A DNA stretch of 64,000 nt from Actinomadura craniellae (GTDB lineage: Bacteria > Actinomycetota > Actinomycetes > Streptosporangiales > Streptosporangiaceae): assembly GCF_003289645.1 (NCBI RefSeq), contig NZ_QLYX01000024.1, positions 1 through 64,000 of the forward strand, written 5' to 3'. The notes below the pieces were generated by a model. It did no database searches. It was not told where the DNA came from and saw only the letters and a list, made by a program, of their open reading frames with translations. Made by a program: the position numbers and the translations under genes. Numbering within the stretch: the stretch's first letter is position 1; each line of letters begins with the position of its first letter. Shown one piece after another: positions 54,540 to 63,444 of this stretch.

Positions 54540-54775
54540 CCTCCCGCCCGGCCGCGCAACGTGGCACCGGCCCGCGGTGGGGCGATGGCGGCTGATGTTC
54601 GGCAGATGATCGTCTTCCGGACGGAACCCGATCACACCCCGCTGCGAAGCTGGAATGATCGTGCCGTGCCGCCCGGCGGATTCCCGGAACACCCGCTGCC
54701 GGTCGACCGGGAAGTCCAAGCCGGGACGGGCGGTGTACGCGCGCTGGACGTGGAGATCACCGGGAGGCTGCCCGT

Positions 54776-55891
54776 ATGAGAACGCACGGACGGGGACGGG
54801 CCGCGGCCCTGATGCTGGCGTCGGCGCTCGCGGCGGGCGGCTGCTCGGGCGGGACGGGCAAGGCGGAATCCCCGTCCGGACCGTCGCAGCCGCGCTGGGG
54901 GACCGGCGAGTTCACCGGCGCCCTCGGCCTGTGCTCGTGGATCACCCAGGAGGACCTGCGCCCGCTGCTGATCGAGCAGGCGCAGAAGACGGCGACGTCG
55001 AGCAACGTCGACTGCGCCTGGCGGGCCGAGGAGAGCGGCACGAGCACCGACCGCACGCTCCGGCTGGTCTGGGGCCGGCACGAGCCGCCGTCCAAGCCCG
55101 GCGGGAGCGCCACCGACGAGGCGCGGCGCGGGTTCGCGCAGCCGCGGGAGTGGCGGTACGGGGCGGGCGTCCCCGTCCGCGGGCTCGGCGACGAGGCGAA
55201 GCTCGGCCGCGACTTCACGGCCGGGGACTGGGGGCACCGGGTCGCGGTGGCCGTGCGGGCGCGCAACCTCGTCTTCATGGTCCAGGCCGACGCGCGCAGC
55301 CAGGTGGAAAGCGACCGCGAGTGGATTGCGCCGATCGGTGATCTGGAGGCCGGGGTGCTGGCGGTGGCCCGCCGGATCCTGGTGCGGCTGGGCGTCCCGG
55401 CCGCCCCCGCACCGTCACCGCCCGCCCCCCGGCCGGGCGAGACGGCGAAGCCCCGCGAGGTCTGCGGCCCGCTCCGGGCGGCGGCCGGCCGGCTGCTGCG
55501 CGGCGTCCGGGGCCGGACTTTGTCGCCCCGGGGTTCCCGGTCGGCGACCGGCTGCCTCTGGGAGCGGGAGCGCCTCCGCGACCACCTGGTGGTGAGCGTC
55601 GAGGTGATCCCGCCGAGCCCGGCCACCGGGGAGAGCGCGACCCAGGTCGCCGGGGGGACGCTCAGCGGGTGGCACGCTCCCGGCTGGAGCCGGCTCGGTA
55701 CCCGGCTGGGCGACGACGCGCTGGTCAGCCGGTACGACAGCGGTACCGCGCGGAACGTCGAGGTCGTGGTCCGCCGCGCCAACCTGCTGGTGTCGGTGAG
55801 CCTGGACCGCCGGAACGGCGCCCCGCCGGTGCGGACCCTGGAGAACGAGGCCGTCCGGATCGCCGGTCAGGTCCTCGCCCTGCACGGCTGA
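54776..55891 (+). CDS. Putative lipoprotein with two DUF3558-like halves
   Basis: A 371-aa protein with a signal peptide ending in AAGGC (Cys23), a plausible though imperfect lipobox. The mature protein seems duplicated: each half has a cysteine-containing start (GLCSWITQEDLRPLL; VCGPLRAAAGRLLR), a second Cys (DCAWRAEE; GCLWERE), a beta-rich core and a hydrophobic helix at the end, as in DUF3558-type exported proteins. Function unknown. GGGAGG lies 8 nt before the ATG. Its stop is 10 nt from that of the convergent nitronate monooxygenase. Confidence 0.72.
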   Translation: MRTHGRGRAAALMLASALAAGGCSGGTGKAESPSGPSQPRWGTGEFTGALGLCSWITQEDLRPLLIEQAQKTATSSNVDCAWRAEESGTSTDRTLRLVWGRHEPPSKPGGSATDEARRGFAQPREWRYGAGVPVRGLGDEAKLGRDFTAGDWGHRVAVAVRARNLVFMVQADARSQVESDREWIAPIGDLEAGVLAVARRILVRLGVPAAPAPSPPAPRPGETAKPREVCGPLRAAAGRLLRGVRGRTLSPRGSRSATGCLWERERLRDHLVVSVEVIPPSPATGESATQVAGGTLSGWHAPGWSRLGTRLGDDALVSRYDSGTARNVEVVVRRANLLVSVSLDRRNGAPPVRTLENEAVRIAGQVLALHG

Positions 55892-55901
55892 GCGGGCCCG
55901 C

Positions 55902-56924
55902 TCAGGGGGCGAGACGGGCGACGATCTCGCCGGCCGGGTCGGCGGTGGCCTGCCGGAAGCCCGTGCCGGCCCACAGGGCCATGGTGTCGGGGTCGTTTCG
56001 TGCGGCGGCGGCGCGGCGCAGCGGGGTCGTGATCTGGTGGACGTGCGGGTAGGCGGCGGGGGCGTGCGGCCCGTGCTCGGACATGAACCGGTTGACCAGC
56101 CCGCGGGCGGAGCGCCCGCTGAACGCGCGGGTGACGGCGGTGGCGGTGAACCGCGGGTCGGCCAGCGCCGCCCGGTGCGGCGCGGGCGTGCCGCTCTCGG
56201 GGGCGCGCAGGAACGCGGTGCCGAGCTGGGCGGCGACCGCCCCGGCCGCCAGCACCCCGGCCACGTCGGCGGCGGTGGCCAGCCCGCCCGCGGCGATCAG
56301 CGGCAGGTCGGTGACCCGGCGCACCGCGGGCAGCAGTTCGCGCAGCGGGAGGGCGGGGGATGCGGGAGAATCGTCGTCGACGAACGACCCGCGGTGGGCG
56401 CCGGCCTCCGCGCCCTGGACGCAGAGCGCGTCGGCGACGGCGGACGCCAGGCGGGCCTCCGCGGGGGAGGTCACCGTGGCGACGACCAGTGAGCCGCGCT
56501 CGCGCAACGCGTCGATCACCTCGCGGGACGGCAGGCCGAAGGTGAAGCTCACCACCGGCACGGGATCGGCGAGCAGCACGGCGAGTTTGGCGTCCCAGCC
56601 GTCGTCGCCCCCGACCGGCTCGCCCAGCGCGACTCCCAGCCGGTCGGCCTCCGGCGTCAGCCGGTCCCGGTAGGCGGCCACCGCCGCGGCGTCCACGGGG
56701 GTGTCCTGGGGCGGTGGGACGAAGACGTTCACCCCGAACGCCGGGGTGGCGCGCCGGGCCCGCCCGATCTCGGCCCGGACGTCCTCGGCGGTCTTGTAGC
56801 CGGCGGCGAGGAACCCCAGCCCGCCGGCTTCGGCCACGGCCGCGACCAGGTCGGGGCCGGAGGCGCCACCGGCCATCGGCGCCGCGACGACTGGTCGCCT
56901 CAGCAGATCACGCAGGTCAGCCAT
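55902..56924 (-). CDS. Nitronate monooxygenase (2-nitropropane dioxygenase family)
   Basis: A 340-aa FMN-dependent TIM-barrel enzyme. Features are PVVAAPMAGGASGPDLVAA, GLGFLAAGYKT, the VVSFTFGLPS strand, CVQGAEAGAHRG (catalytic-site His) and LPLIAAGGLATAADVAGVLAAGA with LGTAFLRAPES. These enzymes oxidise nitronates such as propionate-3-nitronate; the physiological substrate here is unknown. It is divergent from the xyl operon. Confidence 0.9.
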   Translation of the reverse strand: MADLRDLLRRPVVAAPMAGGASGPDLVAAVAEAGGLGFLAAGYKTAEDVRAEIGRARRATPAFGVNVFVPPPQDTPVDAAAVAAYRDRLTPEADRLGVALGEPVGGDDGWDAKLAVLLADPVPVVSFTFGLPSREVIDALRERGSLVVATVTSPAEARLASAVADALCVQGAEAGAHRGSFVDDDSPASPALPLRELLPAVRRVTDLPLIAAGGLATAADVAGVLAAGAVAAQLGTAFLRAPESGTPAPHRAALADPRFTATAVTRAFSGRSARGLVNRFMSEHGPHAPAAYPHVHQITTPLRRAAAARNDPDTMALWAGTGFRQATADPAGEIVARLAP

Positions 56925-56980
56925 GCTCCGACCCTACGGCCCCGCGGCTACCCGACGCGGGTTACGAGCCCGTTTCCTGA

Positions 56981-57061
56981 TTGTTATCGCTATCAACAAA
57001 TCAGGGGTCCTTTCCCTCTGGCGCACCAGGTCAACGCGACATATGTTGCGGGACACAACAT
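56981..57061 (+). promoter_or_regulatory. Candidate operators of the xylose transport operon
   Basis: Two dyads lie upstream of xylF: TTGTT-N9-AACAA (56981-56999) and ATGTTG-N7-CAACAT (57043-57061). Both are 19 bp, share the TGTT/AACA halves, are A/T-rich against the surroundings, and their centres are 62 bp apart, about six helical turns. ROK-type regulators bind such paired dyads; the ROK gene at the end of this operon is the natural candidate. Confidence 0.5.
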
Positions 57062-57175
57062 TTACACCGGCGAGCCTGTGATCCGGATCACCGACCCGCA
57101 CGGGGTCGACGTCGACCCCCCACCCCGACCCGGTCGGCCGCCCTGCGGTCGTACCCCCAGAAAGGACCTGTGCAC

Positions 57176-58261
57176 ATGCGCAAGGGGATCCTCAGCCTCG
57201 CCGCCGTGACGGTGGCGGCGACCCTCGGCCTCTCGGCCTGTGGTGACGACGGAGGCTCCGACCCCGCCGCCGGCGGCGGCGGGGCGATCAAGGGCAAGGT
57301 GGGCGTGATCCTGCCCGACACCAAGTCCTCGGTCCGCTACGAGAGCTTCGACCGCCCGCTGCTGGAGCAGGCCTTCAAGGCCGCCGGCGTCCAGTACGAC
57401 ATCCAGAACGCCGAAGGCTCCACCCAGCGGTTCCAGACCATCGCCGACCAGATGCTCACCAGCGGCGTGACCGTCCTGCTGCTCGACGGCATCGACTCCA
57501 ACTCCGCCGCCGCCGTCACCCGCAAGGCGCAGCAGCGCGGCGTCAAGACCATCGACTACGACCGGCTCACCCTGAACGGCGTCTCCGACTACTACGTGTC
57601 GTTCGACAACGTGAAGGTCGGCGAGGAACTCGGCCGCGGCCTGCAGAAATGCCTCGGCGACAAGAACGCCAACATCGTCTACCTGAACGGCGCGCCGACC
57701 GACAACAACGCCACCCTGTTCGCCCAGGGCGCGCACAACATCCTCGACAAGATCACCTCCTACAAGAAGGTCGCCGAGCAGGCCGTCCCCGAGTGGGACA
57801 ACCAGCGGGCCGCCACGATCTTCGAGCAGATGTGGACCCAGCAGGGCGGCAAGATCGACGGCGTGCTCGCCGCCAACGACGGCCTCGGCAACGCGGCCGT
57901 GTCGATCCTGAAGAAGAACAACGCCGCCGGGAAGGTTCCGGTCACCGGGCAGGACGCCACCACGCAGGGCCTGCAGAACGTCCTCGACGGCACCCAGTGC
58001 ATGACCGTCTACAAGCCGATCAAGCAGCAGGCCGAGGCGGCCGCCAAGCTCGCCGTCTCCCTGCTCAAGGGCGAGAAGGGGCAGACCAACGGCGTCACCA
58101 AGGACACCGAGGGCAACCGTGACGTGCCCTCCGTCCTGCTGACCCCGGTCGGGATCTTCAAGGACAACGTCAAGCAGGTCGTCGACGACGGCTTCGTCAA
58201 GAAGGACGACCTGTGCAAGGGCGCCTACGCCGCCAAGTGCGCGGACGCAGGCATCCAGTGA
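57176..58261 (+). CDS. xylF: Sugar ABC transporter substrate-binding lipoprotein (XylF-like)
   Basis: A 361-aa lipoprotein with lipobox LSAC (Cys22) and a Gly-rich linker. The mature part is a periplasmic-binding-protein type I fold close to D-xylose binding proteins: GVILPDTKSSVRYESFDRPL, LLLDGIDSNSAAAV, IDYDRLTLNG, GVLAANDGLGNAAVSILK, GQDATTQGLQNVLDGTQCMTVYKP. It probably binds xylose or a related pentose outside the membrane. The ATG at 57176 is preferred, with AGAAAGGA about 10 nt upstream; GTG 57170 is possible. First gene of the operon. Confidence 0.9.
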   Translation: MRKGILSLAAVTVAATLGLSACGDDGGSDPAAGGGGAIKGKVGVILPDTKSSVRYESFDRPLLEQAFKAAGVQYDIQNAEGSTQRFQTIADQMLTSGVTVLLLDGIDSNSAAAVTRKAQQRGVKTIDYDRLTLNGVSDYYVSFDNVKVGEELGRGLQKCLGDKNANIVYLNGAPTDNNATLFAQGAHNILDKITSYKKVAEQAVPEWDNQRAATIFEQMWTQQGGKIDGVLAANDGLGNAAVSILKKNNAAGKVPVTGQDATTQGLQNVLDGTQCMTVYKPIKQQAEAAAKLAVSLLKGEKGQTNGVTKDTEGNRDVPSVLLTPVGIFKDNVKQVVDDGFVKKDDLCKGAYAAKCADAGIQ

Positions 58262-58317
58262 CTTAGCGGCCGGGGCGCCATCGGGGGCGCCCCGGCCATC
58301 GCCTTGAAAGGAACAGC

Positions 58318-59094
58318 GTGGCGGAGAACGCACACCCGGTGCTTCGGCTCACCGGGGTCAACAAGAGTTTCGGGGCCGTGCACGTGCTCCACGACGTGGA
58401 CTTCGCGGTCCACGCCGGCAAGGTGACCGCGCTCGTCGGCGACAACGGGGCGGGCAAGTCGACCCTCATCAAGGGCATCGCGGGCATCCACCCGTTCGAC
58501 TCCGGCCGGATCGAGTTCGAGGGCCGCGAGGTGGTCGTCGGCGGCCCGCGCGACGCCGCCGCGCTCGGCATCGAGGTCGTCTACCAGGACCTCGCCCTCG
58601 CCGACAACCTCGACATCGTCCAGAACATGTTCCTCGGCCGCGAGCGGACCCGGGGCGTCCTGCTGGACGAGGCGTCGATGGAGCAGTCGGCCCGCGAGAC
58701 CCTCACCCGGCTGTCGGTGCGCACGGTCAAGTCGGTCCGCCAGCAGGTGGCCAGCCTGTCCGGTGGGCAGCGGCAGACGGTGGCGATCGCCAAGGCCGTG
58801 CTCTGGGAGTCCAAGCTGGTCATCCTCGACGAGCCCACCGCGGCGCTGGGCGTGGCCCAGACCCGGCAGGTGCTCGACCTGATCCGCCGGCTGGCCGACA
58901 CCGGGCACGCCGTGGTGCTGATCTCGCACAACATGAATGACGTGTTCGAGGTGGCCGACCGGATCACCGCCCTCTACCTGGGCCGGGTGGCGGCCGACGT
59001 CGCCCGCGCCGACGTCACGTCCACCGAGGTCGTGGAGCTCATCACCGCCGGCCGGTCCGGCGACCTCGGGCTCGCCACCGCCGAGACCCTGTGA
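58318..59094 (+). CDS. xylG: Sugar ABC transporter ATP-binding protein 1 (XylG-like, single domain)
   Basis: A 258-aa ABC ATPase. Walker A is GDNGAGKST, the Q-loop is in VYQDLAL, the signature is LSGGQRQ, Walker B is VILDEPTAALG and the H-loop is LISHN; all are intact. E. coli XylG has two fused ABC domains in about 510 residues, while this has only one. It energises pentose import with the XylH permease. The GTG start follows AAAGGAACA. A second, distinct ATPase gene lies downstream of the permease gene. Confidence 0.9.
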   Translation: MAENAHPVLRLTGVNKSFGAVHVLHDVDFAVHAGKVTALVGDNGAGKSTLIKGIAGIHPFDSGRIEFEGREVVVGGPRDAAALGIEVVYQDLALADNLDIVQNMFLGRERTRGVLLDEASMEQSARETLTRLSVRTVKSVRQQVASLSGGQRQTVAIAKAVLWESKLVILDEPTAALGVAQTRQVLDLIRRLADTGHAVVLISHNMNDVFEVADRITALYLGRVAADVARADVTSTEVVELITAGRSGDLGLATAETL

Positions 59095-59107
59095 TCGAGG
59101 CTTCCTG

Positions 59108-60397
59108 ATGTCCATCCGAACCAACAAGGAGGCCGCGGTGAAAGTTGCGGCGAACCTGGCCGACTCGGGCTTCGCGGCCGACCGGCGCGAGCAGACCCTC
59201 GGCACGGCCCTCACCGACTACTGGACCCGGGTGCGCTCCGGCGACCTGGGCTCGCTGCCGGCGATCCTCGGCCTGGTGGCGCTGGTCACGCTGTTCACGG
59301 TGCTGCGCCCGGAGACCTTCCTCAGCAAGGGCAACATCGCCAACCTCTTCGTGCAGGCCCTGCCGGTGACGATCCTGGCCCTCGGGCTGGTCTTCGTCCT
59401 GCTGCTCGGCGAGATCGACCTGTCGGCCGGGGTGGCCAGCGGGGTCTGCGCCGCAGTCATGGCCAAACTGATCGTCGAGGCCGGCCAGCCGTGGTTCGTC
59501 GCGGTCGCCGCGGCACTGGTCACCGGGCTCGTCATCGGCACCGCCATCGGGGCGCTGGTGTCCCTGGTACGCATACCGTCGTTCGTGGTCACCCTGGCGC
59601 TGTTCCTCGGCCTGCAGGGCATCACGCTGCGGCTGATCGGCGACGGCGGCACCGTCCCGGTCCGCGACGACGTGGTGGTGGCCCTGGCCAACCGCAACAT
59701 GCCGATCTGGCTGGGCTGGGTGCTGGCGCTGGTCTGCGTCGCCGGTTTCGCCGCCGTCGAACTGCTGCGCCACCAGCGGCAGCGGAAGCGGGGCCTGGCG
59801 GGCCGGCCGTTCGGGGTGACCGCCGCGCGGATCACCGTGCTGGCGGTGGCCGTCCTGGGCGGCACCTACCTGCTGAGCCTGAACCGCGCCGCGACCCCGT
59901 CGTTCGACCTGCGCGGCGTGCCCTGGGGCGTTCCGCTGGTCGCGCTGCTGGTCGTCGTCTGCACGTTCGTCCTGGGCCGGACGGTCTACGGCCGGCACGT
60001 GTACGCGGTCGGCGGCAACGCCGAGGCCGCCCGGCGGGCCGGCATCAACGTGACCTGGATCCGCATGTCGGTCTTCATGATCGGTTCGTTCCTGGCGGCG
60101 CTGTCGGGGATCGTCCTGGCCTCCCGGCTGAACTCCGTCACCCCGGACCTGGGCGCCAACACCACGCTGCTGTACGCGGTCGGCGCCGCGGTGATCGGCG
60201 GCACCAGCCTGTTCGGCGGCAAGGGCCGGGCGCACGACGCGCTGCTGGGCGGCCTGGTCATCGCGACCATCGACAACGGCCTCGGCCTGCTGGGCGCCAA
60301 GGCGTACGCCAACATGCTGATCACCGGCCTGGTGCTGCTGTTCGCCGCCAGCATCGACGCGCTGGCCCGCCGCCGCCGGGCGGCCACGGGCCGATGA
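59108..60397 (+). CDS. xylH: Sugar ABC transporter permease (XylH-like)
   Basis: A 429-aa membrane permease of the BPD_transp_2 family with about ten to twelve hydrophobic helices. It has LGLVFVLLLGEIDLSAG, the family signature, YAVGGNAEAARRAGINV near the coupling region and AAVIGGTSLFGGKG. It forms the channel of the xylose-type importer. A strong AAGGAGG (59126-59132) points to GTG 59138 as an alternative start that would remove ten residues. The stop overlaps the upstream possible start of the second ATPase gene. Confidence 0.9.
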   Translation: MSIRTNKEAAVKVAANLADSGFAADRREQTLGTALTDYWTRVRSGDLGSLPAILGLVALVTLFTVLRPETFLSKGNIANLFVQALPVTILALGLVFVLLLGEIDLSAGVASGVCAAVMAKLIVEAGQPWFVAVAAALVTGLVIGTAIGALVSLVRIPSFVVTLALFLGLQGITLRLIGDGGTVPVRDDVVVALANRNMPIWLGWVLALVCVAGFAAVELLRHQRQRKRGLAGRPFGVTAARITVLAVAVLGGTYLLSLNRAATPSFDLRGVPWGVPLVALLVVVCTFVLGRTVYGRHVYAVGGNAEAARRAGINVTWIRMSVFMIGSFLAALSGIVLASRLNSVTPDLGANTTLLYAVGAAVIGGTSLFGGKGRAHDALLGGLVIATIDNGLGLLGAKAYANMLITGLVLLFAASIDALARRRRAATGR

Positions 60398-60451
60398 ACC
60401 TCACCGGCCGGGCCCGTCCCGTGGCGGACCCGGCTGGTAGGCTCGTTGCCC

Positions 60452-60473
60452 GCTCCGGGCTCCCGACCGGAGC
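60452..60473 (+). other. Hairpin between xylH and the second ATPase gene
   Basis: GCTCCGG (60452-60458) pairs with CCGGAGC (60467-60473) around an 8-nt loop, 22 nt before the GTG at 60496. It may stabilise or partly terminate the upstream mRNA and so set different levels of the two halves of the operon. Confidence 0.45.
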
Positions 60474-60495
60474 ATCCCCCCGGTGGGAGCCGCCC

Positions 60496-61239
60496 GTGAC
60501 GCCCCTTCTCGACGTGCGGGGGGTCGACAAGAGCTTCGGCCCCGTGCAGGTGCTGCACGAGGCCGCCCTCTCGGTCCACCCCGGCGAGGTGACCGCCCTG
60601 GTGGGCGACAACGGGGCCGGCAAGTCCACGCTGATCAAGTGCCTGGGCGGCATCCTCCCGATGGATGCCGGCGACGTCCTCTTCGAGGGCCGCCCGGTCC
60701 GGGTGAGCGGCCCCCGCGACGCCGCCGAGCTGGGCATCGAGATCGTCCACCAGGACTTCGCGCTGTGCGACAACCTGTCGGTCGCCGAGAACATGTTCCT
60801 GGGCCGCGAGCGCCGCCGCGGCCTGGTGCTCGACGAGGCCGACATGGAGCGGCGGGCCGCCCAGGCGCTGGCCGCGCTGTCGATCCGCACCGTCGGGTCG
60901 GTGCGGCGGCCGGTGGGCAGCCTGGCCGGCGGGCAGCGGCAGAGCGTGGCGATCGCCCGGGCCATGCTGTGGGGCAGCCGGGTCGTGGTGCTCGACGAGC
61001 CGACCGCCTCGCTCGGCCTGGCCCACGCCCAGCAGGTGCTGGAGGCCGCCCGGAAGCTGGCCGACCGGGGGCTGGCCGTGGTGCTGATCTCGCACAACAT
61101 GAACGACGTCTTCTCCGTCGCCGACCGGATCACCGCGCTGTTCCTGGGCCGCACGGTCGCCCAGGTGCGGGCGTCGGAAGTCACCCACACCCAGGTCGTG
61201 GAGCTGATCACCTCGGGCCGGGTGACGCCGACGCTATGA
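60496..61239 (+). CDS. Sugar ABC transporter ATP-binding protein 2 (XylG-like, single domain)
   Basis: A 247-aa ABC ATPase, paralogous to the first (GDNGAGKST, VHQDFAL, LAGGQRQ, VVLDEPTASLG, LISHN). All nucleotide-binding motifs are intact. With the first it could form a heterodimer equivalent to the two fused domains of XylG, or the two may serve separate permeases. GTG 60496 is favoured: GGTGGGAG lies 6 nt upstream and the N-terminus then matches the first ATPase; ATG 60394, which overlaps the xylH stop, would add 34 residues. It overlaps the ROK gene by 4 nt. Confidence 0.85.
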   Translation: MTPLLDVRGVDKSFGPVQVLHEAALSVHPGEVTALVGDNGAGKSTLIKCLGGILPMDAGDVLFEGRPVRVSGPRDAAELGIEIVHQDFALCDNLSVAENMFLGRERRRGLVLDEADMERRAAQALAALSIRTVGSVRRPVGSLAGGQRQSVAIARAMLWGSRVVVLDEPTASLGLAHAQQVLEAARKLADRGLAVVLISHNMNDVFSVADRITALFLGRTVAQVRASEVTHTQVVELITSGRVTPTL

Positions 61240-62474
61240 AGGGCGGACCGTCACAGGAGGAGATCCGGCGGCACAACCTCGGCACCCTCCTCCGGCACAT
61301 CCATCTGCGGGGTCCCGCCTCGCGGGCGGTGCTGGCCGAAGGCATGGGGCTCAACCGCAGCACGATCCTGGCGCTGGTCGCCGACCTGACCGCCGCCGGC
61401 CTGGTCCGCGAGGAACTGCCGCGCGACACCGGCCGGCGGGCGGGGCGGCCGTCGCTGGTCGTGCGCCCGGAGTCCACCCAGGTGTACGCGCTGGCGTTCG
61501 ACGTGGGCGTGGACCGGCTGGCCGCCGCCCGGGTGGGGCTGGGCGGGGTGGTGCTCGACCGGCGGGAGGCCGCCCGCCCGCGCGGCGCGTTCGACCCCGA
61601 CGAGGTGGTGGGCGCGCTGGTCGGCTTCGCACGCCGGCTGGTGCGCAAGGCCGGGCGCGACTCGGTGTGCGTGGGCGTCGGGGCCGCGTTCCCCGGCACG
61701 GTCCGGCAGTCGGACGGCATGGTCCGGTTCGGGCCCAACATCGGGGTGCGCGACCTGGAACTGGCCCCCGTCCTGGCCCGGCGGCTGGGCCTGGGGCTGC
61801 CGGTCGCGGTCGGCAACGACGCCAACCTGGGGGCGCTGGCCGAGCACGAGCGGGGCGTCGGGGTCGGCTGCGCCAACCTGATCTACCTGCACGGGGACGT
61901 GGGGATCGGCGGCGGCCTGATCGTCGGCGGGCGGCTGCTGGGCGGCGCCGAGGGCTACGCCGGCGAGATCGGCCACATGGTGGTCAACCCCGGCGGGCGG
62001 CGCTGCGACTGCGGCTCCCGGGGCTGCCTGGACGCCGAGGTCGGCGAGCCCACCCTGCTGGAGTACGCCGGCCTGCCCGCCGACGCCCAGGCCGGCCGCG
62101 ACGCGGTGCGCGCCGTGGTGGACGCCGCCGACCTGGGCGACGCCGCGGCCCGCGGTGCCCTGCACCGGGTGGGCGACTGGCTCGGTCACGGGGTCGCCAA
62201 CCTGGTCAACATCTTCAACCCCGAGATGATCGTCTTCGGTGGCACGCTGCGGGACATCTACCTGGGCTCGGCCGCCCAGGTCCGCTCCCGCCTGGCCGTC
62301 CAGACCCTGGCCGCCTCCCGGGAGCGGGTGAAGCTGCGCACCGCCGACCTGGGCGACGACGCCACCCTCTTCGGTGCCGCCGAGCTCGCCTTCGCCGAGG
62401 TCCTGGCCGACCCCCTGGAGGTGCTGACCCGGCTGCGCGTCCCCGGCGAGGCGCCGCTGCCCGCCCCCACCTGA
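61236..62474 (+). CDS. ROK-family transcriptional regulator (Rok7B7/XylR-like)
   Basis: A 412-aa ROK protein. The N-terminal winged helix covers about residues 8-75 (IRRHNLGTLLRHIHLRGPASRAVLAEGMGLNRSTI-type, with RRAGRPS after it). The sugar-kinase-like domain has GVGAAFPGTV, GNDANLGALAEHERG, and the zinc-binding CDCGSRGCLDAEVG; HMVVNPGG and VIFGG-like VFGGT are present. In Streptomyces rok7B7 neighbours xylFGH; here it is the last gene of the same operon with a 4-nt overlap (ATGA). It probably senses xylose or a metabolite and controls the upstream operators. Confidence 0.9.
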   Translation: MKGGPSQEEIRRHNLGTLLRHIHLRGPASRAVLAEGMGLNRSTILALVADLTAAGLVREELPRDTGRRAGRPSLVVRPESTQVYALAFDVGVDRLAAARVGLGGVVLDRREAARPRGAFDPDEVVGALVGFARRLVRKAGRDSVCVGVGAAFPGTVRQSDGMVRFGPNIGVRDLELAPVLARRLGLGLPVAVGNDANLGALAEHERGVGVGCANLIYLHGDVGIGGGLIVGGRLLGGAEGYAGEIGHMVVNPGGRRCDCGSRGCLDAEVGEPTLLEYAGLPADAQAGRDAVRAVVDAADLGDAAARGALHRVGDWLGHGVANLVNIFNPEMIVFGGTLRDIYLGSAAQVRSRLAVQTLAASRERVKLRTADLGDDATLFGAAELAFAEVLADPLEVLTRLRVPGEAPLPAPT

Positions 62475-62477
62475 CCG

Positions 62478-62852
62478 TTACGCCGGGCTCGGGGCGGAGA
62501 CGATCTCGTCGGCGAGCGGGGCGACGGCGCCGATGATCGTTTCGACCGTGGGGCCGGGGACCCCGGCGGCGGTCAGCGTGTCGGTGAGGTGCCCGGCGAC
62601 CAGGGCGAAGTGGTGCTGGGTGATGCCCAGCCCCTGGTGGGCCTCCTGCATCGGCTTGCCGGTGTACTCGTGCGGGCCGCCGAGGGCCACGGCGAAGAAC
62701 TCGACCTGGCGGCCCTTGAGCCGGGCCATGTTCGTCCCGCCGAAGAAGCCCTGGAGCTCGGGGTCGGCCAGCACCCGGACGTAGAAGTCGTCGACCACGG
62801 CCACCAGGGCGTCCTCGCCGCCGATGGCCTCGTAAATGCTCTGCTCCGTCAT
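62478..62852 (-). CDS. glbN: Group I truncated haemoglobin (trHbN-like)
   Basis: A 124-aa 2-on-2 globin. The start [23 protein letters not shown] has the B10 tyrosine (Tyr24), [18 protein letters not shown] contains the proximal haem His (His72), and the glycine motifs are in place. These proteins bind O2 and NO and often detoxify NO. The stop lies 3 nt from that of the ROK gene on the other strand, without a visible terminator between. Confidence 0.92.
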   Translation of the reverse strand: MTEQSIYEAIGGEDALVAVVDDFYVRVLADPELQGFFGGTNMARLKGRQVEFFAVALGGPHEYTGKPMQEAHQGLGITQHHFALVAGHLTDTLTAAGVPGPTVETIIGAVAPLADEIVSAPSPA

Positions 62853-62931
62853 CGGCCCAGCACAGCAGCGCGCCGTTACGTTCCCATCAGCCGCCGGTAA
62901 TCGGGCGGTGACATCGGGCGCACCGGGCGGG

Positions 62932-63432
62932 TCACGCCCGGTGAGGCGGGCCGTCGGGGAGGTAGACGGTGCCGCCGCTCTCCCGGGCGCGGCGGGCGGC
63001 GGGGATCCGGGGGGCGACGCCGGGCGCCAGCCGCTCGGGGGCCCGCTCCCAGGGGACGAACTCGAAGGCGTCGAGCTCCTCGTACTGCAGCCGGATCCGG
63101 CCGGGGTCGGCGATGACCCCGGCGTCGAAGAGGAAGCTGATGGTCGACCGGGGCCGCTCGCCCTCCGGGGGGTGCCAGCCGAGCACGAGCAGGTCGCCGA
63201 TCTCGGCCGTGAGGCCGAGCTCCTCCTCGACCTCGCGGGCCACCCCCCGGTGCGGGGCCTCGCCGTCCTCGACGATCCCGCCGGGGAACCCCCAGTGCTC
63301 CCGGTAGTTCGGCTTGACCAGCAGCACCCGGTCGCGCTCGTCGGTGAACAGTGCCTGCGCCGTCAGGTAGGCGGTCGGCAGGGTCGCGTACCACACGGCC
63401 GGCTGCACGTAGTTTTTGTTCACCCGCCGCAC
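62932..63432 (-). CDS. NUDIX hydrolase
   Basis: A 166-aa hydrolase with a full Nudix box, [24 protein letters not shown]-type (Gly, Glu, Arg-Glu, Glu-Glu all in place), preceded by [17 protein letters not shown]. It hydrolyses a nucleoside diphosphate linked to another group; the substrate is not predictable. GTG 63432 and GTG 63423 are both possible starts; neither has a strong ribosome site. Confidence 0.88.
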   Translation of the reverse strand: MRRVNKNYVQPAVWYATLPTAYLTAQALFTDERDRVLLVKPNYREHWGFPGGIVEDGEAPHRGVAREVEEELGLTAEIGDLLVLGWHPPEGERPRSTISFLFDAGVIADPGRIRLQYEELDAFEFVPWERAPERLAPGVAPRIPAARRARESGGTVYLPDGPPHRA

Positions 63433-63444
63433 GCTACCGGCCGG

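Noticed and set aside
54561-54779. A 72-codon frame whose stop overlaps the start of the lipoprotein gene by ATGA
   Set aside because: No ribosome site, no recognisable domain, and third-position GC is lower than in the neighbouring genes; the overlap alone is not enough.
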